Assembly: GCF_018129005.1 (NCBI RefSeq)
Contig: NZ_JAAEDL010000013.1
Location: 1 to 64,000, forward strand
Origin: Neoroseomonas eburnea
GTDB lineage: Bacteria; Pseudomonadota; Alphaproteobacteria; Acetobacterales; Acetobacteraceae
DNA: 64,000 nt
Reading direction: 5' to 3'
Shown here: in pieces, positions 56,275 through 64,000 of the stretch
Numbering within the stretch: the first letter of the stretch is position 1
Layout: each line of letters opens with the position of its first letter
Program-made: the position numbers and the translations under genes
The notes under the pieces: model-generated
Told to the model about the DNA's origin: nothing
The model's database searches: none
The model's input: the letters and a program-made list of their open reading frames with translations, nothing else

Positions 56275-56604
56275 ATGGCCCGGATGCGCGCTGCCATTGG
56301 GCTTGGCATGCTGCTTGGCGCCTGCGCCGTCTACCCGGACGGCGCCATAGGGCCGTTGCCGCCGCCGCCGGCTCCGGTCGTGCCCTACGCGCCGCCCGCC
56401 TATGGCTACGGCTACGGGGGCGCATCGGAGGAAGGCGTGCCGATCTACGTGGTCCCGCAGCCGCCCCCGCCGGTGGTGGTGTCGCCGTCGATCGGAATTG
56501 GCCTTGGCTGGGGTTGGGGCTGGGGCTGGGGATGGGGTGGTCGCGGCTATTGGGGGCCGCGCGGCGGCTACTGGGGCCGGCCCTACTACAGGCGCCGGTG
56601 GTAG
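56275..56604 (+). CDS. Gly-Trp/Tyr-rich lipoprotein
   Basis: A 109-residue protein with a short signal peptide and lipobox LLGAC (cysteine at residue 17). The mature chain is Pro-rich (PLPPPPAPVVPYAPP), then Tyr/Gly-rich (YGYGYGG), then has a run of alternating Gly-Trp dipeptides (near residues 80-91) and ends in an Arg- and Tyr-rich tail. The GW run is built from a repeated GGxTGGGG-type DNA unit and could vary in length. It probably lies at the outer membrane or cell envelope. It is paired with the preceding lipoprotein. Function unknown. Confidence 0.7.
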   Translation: MARMRAAIGLGMLLGACAVYPDGAIGPLPPPPAPVVPYAPPAYGYGYGGASEEGVPIYVVPQPPPPVVVSPSIGIGLGWGWGWGWGWGGRGYWGPRGGYWGRPYYRRRW

Positions 56605-56714
56605 AGCGGATGCCGGTCAGGTGGCATCGCCTCATCGGGTGAAGACGCTCGCAGGACCAAGAGGCTGGAGCGGTTGCCGTGAGCCGAGGCGAACGGAAAC
56701 CGCTCCAGGCCCGG

Positions 56715-57482
56715 TCAGCGCAGCGTGGCGATCACCGGCGTGTGGTCGGAAGGCTGCGGCTCGGACCGCGGAGCGGTGTCCACCTCGCAGGAGTCCAGGC
56801 GCTCGGCCAGTTCGGGGCTCAGCAGCACATGGTCGATCCGCAGGCCGCGGTTGATCTCGAAGGCCGCGCCGTAGTCCCAGTACGTGTAGAGCGTCTCCGC
56901 CGGGTGCAGCGCCCGCAGCGCGTCGGTCAGGCCGAGATGCAGCAGGGCGCGGAAGCGCGCGCGGCTTTCCGGCCGGACCAGCGCGTCGGTGGGCGGCAGG
57001 GCGCCCGGCGCCAGGTCCGCATCGGTCGGGCAGACGTTGAAGTCGCCGAGCATCGCGAAGGGCGTGAAGCTGTCGAGCCGCTCCGCCGCCACTGCCCGCA
57101 GCCGGTCCATCCAGGCCAGCTTGAAGGCGAAGCCGGCCTCGCCGCCGGAATTGCCATTGGGCAGGTAGATGCCGGCGGCATTGAGGCCACCCGCGCGCAC
57201 CTCGATGTAGCGGGCCTGGGTGTCCTCCTCGTCGCCGGGCAGGTGCTCGGCGACCACCTCGAAGGGGATGCGGGCGATCACCGCGACGCCATTGCGCCCG
57301 CCCGGCTGCCCGACGGCATGGGTCCTGTAGCCCAGCGCCTCGAATTCCGTCGTCGGCACCTGCTCCGCCGTGCAGCGCGTCTCCTGCAGGAAGAGCAGGT
57401 CAGGCTGCACACGCTCCAGGAAGCGCACGACATGGCCGGCACGCTGGCGGATCGAATTGACGTTGAAGGTGCCGAGTTTCAT
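56715..57482 (-). CDS. xth: Exodeoxyribonuclease III
   Basis: AP endonuclease and 3'-5' exonuclease for base-excision repair. The 255-residue protein has the EEP-fold motifs: TFNVNSIRQR, LQETRCTAEQVP with the catalytic glutamate, YLPNGNS, GDFNVCPTDADL, and the C-terminal RIDHVLLSPEL and SDHTPVIATL. The ATG at 57482 gives the normal N-terminus (MKLGTFNVNS). The longer frame beyond is non-family sequence inside the intergenic element. It lies 141 bases downstream of erpA on the same strand. Confidence 0.96.
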   Translation of the reverse strand: MKLGTFNVNSIRQRAGHVVRFLERVQPDLLFLQETRCTAEQVPTTEFEALGYRTHAVGQPGGRNGVAVIARIPFEVVAEHLPGDEEDTQARYIEVRAGGLNAAGIYLPNGNSGGEAGFAFKLAWMDRLRAVAAERLDSFTPFAMLGDFNVCPTDADLAPGALPPTDALVRPESRARFRALLHLGLTDALRALHPAETLYTYWDYGAAFEINRGLRIDHVLLSPELAERLDSCEVDTAPRSEPQPSDHTPVIATLR

Positions 57483-57499
57483 GGGGCCTCGAGAAGGTC

Positions 57500-57621
57500 G
57501 GGGGGAAGGGAACTTCCCCCCGAACCCCCCAACCTTCTTTGGCACCTGGGACCTGACTTTGGCTGTCAGTTCCCAAAGGACAAAGAAGGGAGGGGGCGTG
57601 GGGGAGGTTCTCCTCCCCCAC
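57500..57621. repeat. Structured intergenic element C between erpA and xth
   Basis: Non-coding interval with four stems: 57500-57508/57513-57521 (9 bp, G/C-rich), an outer stem CCTTCTTTG/CAAAGAAGG (57533-57541/57581-57589, 9 bp perfect), inner nested stems TGGGA/TCCCA and CTGAC/GTCAG, and a 10-bp hairpin GTGGGGGAGG/CCTCCCCCAC (57598-57607/57612-57621). It resembles the bracketed-hairpin layout of elements A and B. It could be a terminator cluster for erpA, but no T-run is present. Confidence 0.55.
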
Positions 57622-57623
57622 CC

Positions 57624-57977
57624 TTATCCCACCGAAAACGACGTCCCGCATCCACAGGCCGACACTGCCTGCGGATTGCGGATGGCGAAATGCGCCCCGA
57701 TCAGCTCCTCGGCCCAGTCGAGTTCCGCCCCCGCCAGCAGGTCCAGCGAGACGGGATCCACGAAGACCCGCCCTTCGCCCTCGCCCACCACCAGGTCATC
57801 CTCGGCCGGCGAATCCTCAAGTCCGAACTTGTACTGGAACCCCGAGCAGCCGCCGGCCTCCACCGCAAGGCGCAGACCCGCGGCGGGGCGCCCTTCGCGC
57901 GCGGCGATCTCGGCCACCTGGGCGCGGGCGCGGTCGGTCACACGGAAGGCTGGGGCGGTGCTGGCACCGTCGGGCAT
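57624..57977 (-). CDS. erpA: Iron-sulfur cluster insertion protein ErpA-type (HesB/IscA family)
   Basis: A 117-residue A-type carrier that donates iron-sulfur clusters. The three conserved cysteines are C44 in AGGCSGFQYKF and C108/C110 in SACGCGTSF. Length and the LRLAVEAGG segment fit the ErpA/IscA group. The arrangement next to dgt on the opposite strand, with xth following, is common in alphaproteobacteria. It starts about 100 bases from the divergent dgt. Confidence 0.93.
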   Translation of the reverse strand: MPDGASTAPAFRVTDRARAQVAEIAAREGRPAAGLRLAVEAGGCSGFQYKFGLEDSPAEDDLVVGEGEGRVFVDPVSLDLLAGAELDWAEELIGAHFAIRNPQAVSACGCGTSFSVG

Positions 57978-58081
57978 GGTGGGGTCACTCCTCGGAACCC
58001 GAAGATAGGCGCTTCGGCGCTCCGTTCCAACGCAGGGGTGCGGTTGCCGGGGGGCGCGCCCGGGTGCTACGGCCCCCGGCC

Positions 58082-59230
58082 ATGACTCTCGCGCCCTATG
58101 CCGTCCGGCCCGAGACCTCCCGCGGCCGGCTCCATCCGGAAGCGGGGGGTGATGCGCGCTCGCCCTTCCAGCGGGACCGCGACCGCATCATCCATGCCAC
58201 GGCCTTCCGGCGCCTGCAGTACAAGACGCAGGTCTTCGTCTACCATGAAGGCGACCATTTCCGGACGCGCCTGACCCATTCCATCGAGGTCGCGCAGATC
58301 GCCCGCTCCATCGCCCGGCAACTGGCGCTGGACGAGGACCTGGCCGAGGCGCTCGCGCTCGCCCACGACCTCGGCCACCCGCCCTTCGGCCATGCCGGCG
58401 AGGACGCGCTGAACAGCGCGATGAAGCCCTATGGCGGCTTCGACCACAATGCGCAGTCGCTCAAGGCGGTGACGGCGCTGGAGACGCGCTACGCCGGCTT
58501 CGACGGGCTGAACCTCACCTGGGAGACGCTGGAGGGCCTCGCCAAGCACAACGGCCCGCTGCGCCGCCCATCGCCCTATATCGCGGCCTATGACGCGCGG
58601 CACCCGCTCGACCTCGACACCCATGCCTCGGCCGAAGCGCAGGTCGCCGCGCTGGCCGACGACATCGCCTACAACAACCACGACCTCGATGACGGGCTGC
58701 GGGCGCGGCTCTTCGCGCTCGAGGAAGTCGCCGGGCTGCCCCTGATCGGGGAGGCGCTGGCGGAAGCCCGCGCCTGCGCCGCCGACGTCGCCCCCGAGCG
58801 GCTGGCGCCGGAGATGATCCGCCGCGTCATCAACCACATGGTGGGCGACGTGGTGGCGGAAAGCCGCCGGCGGCTCGCCGCCCTGGCGCCCGAAGGCGTG
58901 GACGACATCCGCCGCGCCGGCCACCCGGTGATCGCCTTCTCCGAAGCGATGACGCAGGCGAACCTCGCGGTGCGCGACTTCCTGTTCCACCGCATGTACC
59001 GGCATTGGCGGGTCAACCGCACCATGGCGAAGTCGAAGCGCGTGGTGCAGTTGCTGTTCAGCCTGCTGCACGGCGGGCCGCAGATGCTGCCGCCGATGTG
59101 GCGCGCCCGCGCCGGCGACCCCGGCAGCGCCCAATGCGCCCTGGTGGTGTGCGACTACATCGCCGGCATGACCGACCGCTACGCGCTGGAGGAACACCGG
59201 CGCATGACCGACCCCGACATCCCTGGCTGA
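58082..59230 (+). CDS. dgt: Deoxyguanosinetriphosphate triphosphohydrolase-like protein
   Basis: Hydrolyses dNTPs to nucleosides and triphosphate, lowering or balancing dNTP pools. The 382-residue HD-domain protein has H66 in [16 protein letters not shown], and the H95-D96 pair in [12 protein letters not shown], which are the HD metal ligands, plus [22 protein letters not shown] at the N-terminus. It is the type 2 class found in most alphaproteobacteria. Start at 58082 is chosen by family length over ATG/GTG at 58064. It begins an operon with argS, which starts seven bases later. Confidence 0.94.
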   Translation: MTLAPYAVRPETSRGRLHPEAGGDARSPFQRDRDRIIHATAFRRLQYKTQVFVYHEGDHFRTRLTHSIEVAQIARSIARQLALDEDLAEALALAHDLGHPPFGHAGEDALNSAMKPYGGFDHNAQSLKAVTALETRYAGFDGLNLTWETLEGLAKHNGPLRRPSPYIAAYDARHPLDLDTHASAEAQVAALADDIAYNNHDLDDGLRARLFALEEVAGLPLIGEALAEARACAADVAPERLAPEMIRRVINHMVGDVVAESRRRLAALAPEGVDDIRRAGHPVIAFSEAMTQANLAVRDFLFHRMYRHWRVNRTMAKSKRVVQLLFSLLHGGPQMLPPMWRARAGDPGSAQCALVVCDYIAGMTDRYALEEHRRMTDPDIPG

Positions 59231-59237
59231 GCACCCC

Positions 59238-61076
59238 ATGACCGAGAACATCTTCACCCTGCTGACGCAGGAGGTGCGCGGCGCGCTGGCGGCCCTGGTG
59301 CCCGAACTGCCGGCCGAAGCCCTGGCGCGCGTACAGGTCGAGCCGCCGCGCGACGCCGCGCATGGCGACATGGCGACCAATGCCGCGCTGGTCGCCGCCA
59401 AGCCGGCGCGCATGCCGCCGCCCAAGCTCGCTGCGGCGCTGGCCGGGCGCCTGATGGCCCTGCCGATGGTCAGCGAGGCGGCACCCGCCGGTCCCGGCTT
59501 CGTAAACCTCCGGCTGAGGGAGGACTTCCTCCGCGCCCAGGTGCCGACCGTACTGCGCGTCGGGGAACGCTACGGCGACAGCAGGCTCGGCGCCGGCGTG
59601 CGGGCGAATGTCGAATACGTCTCGGCCAATCCGACGGGGCCGATGCATGTCGGCCATTGCCGCGGAGCCGTGGTGGGCGATGCGCTGGCGAACCTGCTCG
59701 CCAAGGCGGGCTGGGACGTCACCAAGGAATACTACGTCAACGACGCCGGCAACCAGGTCGCGGCCCTCGGCTGGGCGGCCTACTGGCGGTACATGCGCGC
59801 CATCACCCTCAACGGCGAGGACTGGACCGCGGAAGCCACCGAGCGCCGCTTCGGCGTCACGCTGCAATACCGGGGCGACTACCTCGTCGCGGTGGGCGAT
59901 GCGCTGGCCGAGCGCTTCGGCGACAGCCTCGCCGCACGGCGCATCGAAGGCACCAAGGTGCCGGCTGAGGAGACGCTCTCCGCCTTCGCCCCGGCGCTGG
60001 AGCGCGGCTGGCTGGTGAAGACCGCCTGGCTCGACACCGTGCGCGAGACGGCGGTGGCGATGATGATGGCGGAGATCCGCGAGGACCTCGCGCTGCTCGG
60101 CGTGAACCAGGATGTCTTCCTGTCCGAGCGCTCGCTGGTCGAGGCCGGCGCCGTCGAGGGCGCGGTGAAGCTGCTCGAGGACAGGGGCCTGATCTACGAG
60201 GGCGTGCTCGAACCGCCCAAGGGCAAGACGCCGGAGGATTGGGAACCGCGCCCGCAGACGCTGTTCCGCGCCACCGATTTCGGCGATGACGTGGACCGGC
60301 CGCTGCGCAAGTCCGACGGCTCCAACACCTACTTCGCCAACGACATCGCCTGCCACGCGGACAAGATCGCGCGCGGGCACGATCTGCTGATCGACGTCTG
60401 GGGCGCCGACCATGGCGGCTATGTCTCCCGCATGCAGGCGGCGGTGCGCGCGGTCTCGGACGGCAAGGTGCCGCTCGAGGTGGTGCTCTGCCAGATCGTC
60501 CACGTGATGAAGGCGGGCGAGCCGGTGCGCATGTCGAAGCGCGCCGGCACCTACGTCACGCTGCGCGACCTGATCGAGGAGGTCGGCCGCGACGCCGTGC
60601 GCTTCACGATGCTGACGCGCAAGTCGGATGCGCAGATGGAATTCGACCTCGACAAGGTGGTCGAGCAGTCGCGCGACAACCCGGTCTTCTACGTGCAGTA
60701 CGCCCATGCGCGCTGCCGCTCGGTGCTGCGCCAGGCCGGGGACCCCGCGGTGGCCGATCTGGCGGGCGCGCCGCTCGATGCGCTGACCGACCCGGCGGAG
60801 ACCGCCCTGATCCGCCGGATCGCCGCCTGGCCGCGCACGGTCGAAGCCGCCGCAACAGCCCGTGAGCCCCATCGGATCGCGTTCTATCTTGGGGACTTGG
60901 CCGGGGACTTTCATGTATTGTGGAACCGTGGTCGCGACGATTCGACGCTGCGCTTCATCCGCGCGGAGGAACCGGAAGCGACCCGGGCCCGGCTGGCCCT
61001 CGTCGCGGCGACCGCGACGGTGATCCGTTCGGGCCTCGGCGTCATGGGGGTGACGCCGGTCGAGGAGATGCGCTGA
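59238..61076 (+). CDS. argS: Arginyl-tRNA synthetase
   Basis: Charges tRNA-Arg; a 612-residue class I synthetase. An N-terminal Add-1 domain (about residues 1-90) is followed by the catalytic core with [18 protein letters not shown] (HVGH, H137) and the KMSKS-equivalent VRMSKRAGT (M432). A C-terminal DALR anticodon-binding domain follows (about 480-612). Sits in the dgt-argS-SPOR-nagZ order common to alphaproteobacteria. Confidence 0.97.
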   Translation: MTENIFTLLTQEVRGALAALVPELPAEALARVQVEPPRDAAHGDMATNAALVAAKPARMPPPKLAAALAGRLMALPMVSEAAPAGPGFVNLRLREDFLRAQVPTVLRVGERYGDSRLGAGVRANVEYVSANPTGPMHVGHCRGAVVGDALANLLAKAGWDVTKEYYVNDAGNQVAALGWAAYWRYMRAITLNGEDWTAEATERRFGVTLQYRGDYLVAVGDALAERFGDSLAARRIEGTKVPAEETLSAFAPALERGWLVKTAWLDTVRETAVAMMMAEIREDLALLGVNQDVFLSERSLVEAGAVEGAVKLLEDRGLIYEGVLEPPKGKTPEDWEPRPQTLFRATDFGDDVDRPLRKSDGSNTYFANDIACHADKIARGHDLLIDVWGADHGGYVSRMQAAVRAVSDGKVPLEVVLCQIVHVMKAGEPVRMSKRAGTYVTLRDLIEEVGRDAVRFTMLTRKSDAQMEFDLDKVVEQSRDNPVFYVQYAHARCRSVLRQAGDPAVADLAGAPLDALTDPAETALIRRIAAWPRTVEAAATAREPHRIAFYLGDLAGDFHVLWNRGRDDSTLRFIRAEEPEATRARLALVAATATVIRSGLGVMGVTPVEEMR

Positions 61077-61106
61077 CGGGCTGATGCGCGGCCCAGGGGG
61101 TGGGGC

Positions 61107-61835
61107 GTGAACGACATTCCGGTACCGTCCTATCGTGTGCGCCCGTCGGGGGACGGCGGGCCGCCCTGGCGGATGATCGCGGTCGGCGGGGGGCTTGCCA
61201 TGGCGCTTCTCGTCGGGGCCGGCGTGGTCTGGGGCGTATCGCGCATGGGCGGGTCCCGCTCCGTGCCGCTGATCGAACCCGATCCGCGCCCGTTCAAGGT
61301 GCGGCCCGACGATCCGGGCGGGCTGCGGGTGCCGAACCAGGACGAGTTGATCTTCGAGCGCAACCGTGGCCCGGCGCAGTCCGGCGGCGGCCAGCTTGCG
61401 CCCGAGCCCGAGGCGCCGCGGCTCGACGCGCTGCGCGCCCAGGTGGCGCAGCCGGCGCCGCGCCCGGCCGAACCCGCACCGCAGGCAGCCGTACCGGGGT
61501 CGCAGGCACTGGCCCCGCAGGCGGCCGCACCGCAGGCCACGGCCCCTGCCGCCCCGGAAGCACCCGCCCGGCCCGCACCGGCACCGAATGGCCGTATCCG
61601 CGTCCAGCTCGGCGCGCTGACGAGCGAGGAGGCGGCGCAGGGTGAATGGGACCGCCTGGCGCGGCGCCATGCCGAGCTGCTCGGCGCCTTCCGCCCGCAG
61701 GTGGTGCGCTTCGAGCGGGAAGGGCAGGCGACGCTGTTCCGCCTGCGTACCGGCGGCTTCGCCGATGTCGCGGCCGCGCAGGCGTTCTGCGAGCAGGCGC
61801 GCGCCCGCGGCATGCCCTGCGTCGTCATCCGCTGA
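61107..61835 (+). CDS. SPOR-domain membrane protein
   Basis: A 242-residue protein: a cytoplasmic N-terminus, one transmembrane helix (about residues 26-46, MIAVGGGLAMALLVGAGVVWG), a long Pro/Ala/Glu-rich periplasmic linker, and a C-terminal SPOR domain (about 160-242, from GRIRVQLGALTSEEAAQGEW to FCEQARARGMPCVVI) that binds denuded glycan strands at division sites. The start is GTG behind GGGGGTGGGG. The placement between argS and nagZ is conserved. It probably acts in cell-wall or division processes. Confidence 0.92.
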   Translation: MNDIPVPSYRVRPSGDGGPPWRMIAVGGGLAMALLVGAGVVWGVSRMGGSRSVPLIEPDPRPFKVRPDDPGGLRVPNQDELIFERNRGPAQSGGGQLAPEPEAPRLDALRAQVAQPAPRPAEPAPQAAVPGSQALAPQAAAPQATAPAAPEAPARPAPAPNGRIRVQLGALTSEEAAQGEWDRLARRHAELLGAFRPQVVRFEREGQATLFRLRTGGFADVAAAQAFCEQARARGMPCVVIR

Positions 61836-61851
61836 TCCGCCGCGCTGCATC

Positions 61852-62883
61852 GTGACCCCCCGCGCGGCGATCGTCGGCCTGTCCGGGCCCTCCCTGACGG
61901 CCGAGGAGGCGGCGCTGTTGCGCGCCCGCCGCCCGGCCGGTGCCATCCTTTTCGCCCGCAATGTCGTGGCCCCGGCGCAACTCCGTGCCCTGACGGCGGC
62001 GATCCGGGAGGCGCTGGGCGAACACGCGCCGATCCTGGTCGATCAGGAAGGCGGCCGCGTCGCGCGGCTGAAGCCGCCGCATTGGGAGGCCTTCCCCGCC
62101 GCCGCCGCCTTCGAGGGCGCCCCGGCGCCCGCCGCGCGCGCCAATGCCCTGCTGCTCGGCGCCGCCTGCGTGGCGGAAGGGCTCGACGTGGTCTGCGCGC
62201 CGGTGCTCGACCTGCGCCTGCCCGGCGCCCATGGGGTGATCGGCGACCGCGCCTTCTCGGCCGAGCCGGCGGAGATCGCGCGGCTCGGCGCCGCCTTCGT
62301 CGCCGGCTTGCAGGATGCCGGCGCCATTCCGGTGATCAAGCACATTCCCGGCCATGGCCGCGCGCTCGCCGACAGCCACCATGAACTGCCGCGCGTCGGC
62401 GCCCCGGCGGCGGAGCTTGCCGCCGACATCGCACCGTTCCGGGCGCTCGCGTGTTGCGGCGCCTGGGCAATGACGGCGCATGTGCTCTACGAGGCCTGGG
62501 ATGCGGCGCTGCCCGCCACCATCTCTCCCGCGGTGGTACGGAACGTGATCCGTGACGAGATCGGCTTCGACGGGGTGCTGGTGACCGACGACCTGGCGAT
62601 GGGCGCGCTGCAGGGGGCCTCGAACGACTTGGCCACGGCGGCGCTGGCGGCCGGCTGCGACCTGGTACTGCATTGCACGGGACGGCTGGCGGATACCGCC
62701 GCGCTGCTGGCCGATTGCCCGCGGCTGACCGACCGCGCCGCGGCGCGCATGGCGGCCGCCCGCGCCGCGCGCGACGCCTTCCGCGACCGCGACCCGGGCA
62801 GCCTGCGCGCCCTGCGGGATGCGATGCTCGGTGCCCGCACCGCCGGCCCGGCCGGCGCCGACCCGACCGCCCGGGAGGCCTGA
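61852..62883 (+). CDS. nagZ: Beta-N-acetylhexosaminidase NagZ
   Basis: Glycoside hydrolase family 3 enzyme that removes N-acetylglucosamine from muropeptides in peptidoglycan recycling. 343 residues. The family signature IKHIPGHGRALADSHHELP (near residue 163) has the catalytic His-Asp dyad, and VTDDLAMGALQG (near 240) carries the nucleophile region. The start is GTG at 61852. The frame is open further upstream inside the SPOR gene but without family likeness. It is coupled to the M50 protease gene by a one-base TGATG overlap. Confidence 0.94.
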   Translation: MTPRAAIVGLSGPSLTAEEAALLRARRPAGAILFARNVVAPAQLRALTAAIREALGEHAPILVDQEGGRVARLKPPHWEAFPAAAAFEGAPAPAARANALLLGAACVAEGLDVVCAPVLDLRLPGAHGVIGDRAFSAEPAEIARLGAAFVAGLQDAGAIPVIKHIPGHGRALADSHHELPRVGAPAAELAADIAPFRALACCGAWAMTAHVLYEAWDAALPATISPAVVRNVIRDEIGFDGVLVTDDLAMGALQGASNDLATAALAAGCDLVLHCTGRLADTAALLADCPRLTDRAAARMAAARAARDAFRDRDPGSLRALRDAMLGARTAGPAGADPTAREA

Positions 62884-63590
62884 TGCCCGACTGGCTGCCG
62901 GAAGCCGCGGCGGCGGTGCTCGCCGCCGTGCTCGCCATCACCATCCATGAGGCCGCGCACGGCTATGCCGCGCTGGCGCTGGGCGACGACACCGCGCAGC
63001 GGGCCGGGCGGATCAGCCTCAATCCGCTGCGCCATGTGGACCCGCTGGGCACGCTGATCGTGCCGGGGCTGATGGTGCTCGGCCAGTTGCTGACGATCGG
63101 GCAGGTGCAGGCGATGTTCGGCTGGGCGAAGCCCGTGCCGGTGGATATCTGGCGGCTGCGCAGCCCACGCTGGGGCATGGTGCTGGTCGCCGCGGCGGGG
63201 CCGGGGGTCAATGCGCTGCTGGCCTTCTCGGCGGCGCTGCTGGCGCATCTCGTCCTGGCTGCGCAGGGGATGATCGGGCCGGAGCTGACACAGTTCCTGC
63301 TGCGCTTCGTCGCGCTGTCCATCGTGGCGAACCTGGTGCTCGGCCTGTTCAACCTGCTGCCGGTGCCGCCGCTCGACGGCGGGCGGATCATGGTGGGGAT
63401 CCTGCCGCGGGCGCCGGCCATCGCGCTGGCGCGCGCCGAGCCCTATGGCATGATGATCGTGATCCTGGTGCTGTTCGTGCTGCCCATGGCGGTGCCGGCC
63501 TGGGACCCGATGGCCTGGTTCGTCCGGCATGTCGTGGCACCCGCCTTCGACCTCGTGCTGCTGGCGGCCGGGCATGGAGGCGGAGGATGA
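62883..63590 (+). CDS. Site-2 protease family (M50) membrane metalloprotease
   Basis: A 235-residue intramembrane zinc metalloprotease of the M50 family. The zinc motif H22-E23-A-A-H26 lies in the first membrane segment and the third ligand region is NLLPVPPLDGGR (near residue 160). Several hydrophobic segments are visible. This short, PDZ-less form is the one seen with scpA in alphaproteobacteria and is not the RseP type. The start overlaps the nagZ stop; its own stop overlaps the scpA start (ATGA). The substrate is unknown. Confidence 0.92.
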   Translation: MPDWLPEAAAAVLAAVLAITIHEAAHGYAALALGDDTAQRAGRISLNPLRHVDPLGTLIVPGLMVLGQLLTIGQVQAMFGWAKPVPVDIWRLRSPRWGMVLVAAAGPGVNALLAFSAALLAHLVLAAQGMIGPELTQFLLRFVALSIVANLVLGLFNLLPVPPLDGGRIMVGILPRAPAIALARAEPYGMMIVILVLFVLPMAVPAWDPMAWFVRHVVAPAFDLVLLAAGHGGGG

Positions 63591-64000
63591 GCGAGTCGCT
63601 CCAGCTCCATCTCGAAGGGTTCGAGGGGCCGCTCGACCTGCTGCTGGAACTCGCTCGCGCGCAGAAGGTGGACATCGCGAAGATCTCCATCGTCGCGCTG
63701 GTAGACCAGTACCTGGCGGTGATCGAGGGGGCGCGGCGGGTGCGCCTGGAACTCGCCGCGGATTGGCTGGTGATGGCGGCCTGGCTCGCCTGGCTGAAAT
63801 CCCGCCTGCTGGTGCCGCCCGAGGAGGCCGAGGGCGAGGACGCCGAGGCGCTGGCCGAACAGCTCGCCGACCGGCTGGCCGAGCTGGAACGCATGCGCGC
63901 CGCCGCCCTGTGGCTGAACCGCCGGCCCTGGCTGGGGCATGACGTCTTCGCCCGCGGCGCGCCGGAAAGCCTGCGCGTCGAGGACCGCACCGGGCTGCAT
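63587..64000 (+). CDS. scpA: Segregation and condensation protein A (5' part, partial)
   Basis: The first 138 codons of ScpA, cut by the window end. ScpA is the kleisin subunit joining SMC and ScpB in chromosome condensation. The N-terminal region LQLHLEGFEGPLDLLLELARAQKVDIAKISI is the family hallmark, and LAADWLVMAAWLAWLKSRLLVPP follows. The ATGA overlap with the M50 gene and the GGAGG upstream fix the start. scpB is expected next but lies outside. Confidence 0.95.
   Translation, partial: MSESLQLHLEGFEGPLDLLLELARAQKVDIAKISIVALVDQYLAVIEGARRVRLELAADWLVMAAWLAWLKSRLLVPPEEAEGEDAEALAEQLADRLAELERMRAAALWLNRRPWLGHDVFARGAPESLRVEDRTGLH

Overview
The window is high-GC DNA (roughly 70% by eye) packed with genes, many with overlapping stop/start codons. 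It looks like the chromosome of an alphaproteobacterium, most likely in Rhodospirillales/Acetobacteraceae (Roseomonas-like). Supporting signs are the pcm-tolC-popZ(DUF2497)-valS neighbourhood, the hom-glpX-recJ run, the dgt-argS-SPOR-nagZ-M50-scpA run, a TctC-type binding protein, and a complete phn C-P lyase operon with a DUF1045 gene. No phage, insertion sequence, CRISPR array or plasmid function was seen. The genus is an inference.

Layout. 0-6 kb: the tail of an unknown proline-rich protein, an aminotransferase coupled to homoserine dehydrogenase, class II fructose-1,6-bisphosphatase coupled to recJ, and a small protein with a textbook EF-hand loop. 6-10.7 kb: kdgK and eda (KDPG metabolism), a small coiled-coil protein, an AT-rich intergenic block, a CorC/HlyC-type membrane protein, gpt and csaA. 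10.8-14.5 kb: a gamma-glutamyltransferase-family enzyme, a macrodomain protein and an amidase on one strand. 14.5-18 kb: two small lipoproteins, a stand-alone AsnC/Lrp ligand-binding domain, a DUF6790 membrane protein and two oligopeptide-type ABC ATPases. 18-24 kb: an RND pump (MFP plus transporter) and a ThDP enzyme. 24.4-30.5 kb: two related sensor kinases and two response regulators.

30.7-35.5 kb holds small metabolic genes: a carboxymuconolactone-decarboxylase-like protein, a flavodoxin-fold protein, an amidohydrolase, an unrecognised glycosyltransferase-like protein and a second gamma-glutamyltransferase homologue. 35.6-44.4 kb is the phosphonate locus. phnG-H-I-J-K-L-M-DUF1045 run leftward as one operon, mostly with 4-base overlaps. 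phnF and a second phnM-like gene diverge from phnG across a 72-bp region carrying a palindrome that matches the HutC/GntR-subfamily operator consensus. phnN points toward the operon end and overlaps it. No phnCDE transporter lies in the window. PhnG/H/I/L would load the phosphonate on ATP, PhnM would remove pyrophosphate, PhnJ (with PhnK) would cleave the C-P bond, and PhnN would help return the ribosyl bisphosphate to PRPP.

44.6-64 kb is mostly core genome: tRNA-Asn and tRNA-Cys, pcm, tolC, popZ, an antisense-oriented tctC, valS, a DUF72 protein, a luciferase-like oxidoreductase, ilvD, two small Pro/Gly/Trp-rich lipoproteins, xth, erpA, dgt, argS, a SPOR protein, nagZ, an M50 protease and the start of scpA, which runs off the end. 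Three intergenic stretches (31.7-31.9, 51.9-52.1 and 57.5-57.6 kb) carry clusters of strong hairpins. Two of them share the same hairpin order and similar sequence, so they look like copies of one dispersed structured repeat.
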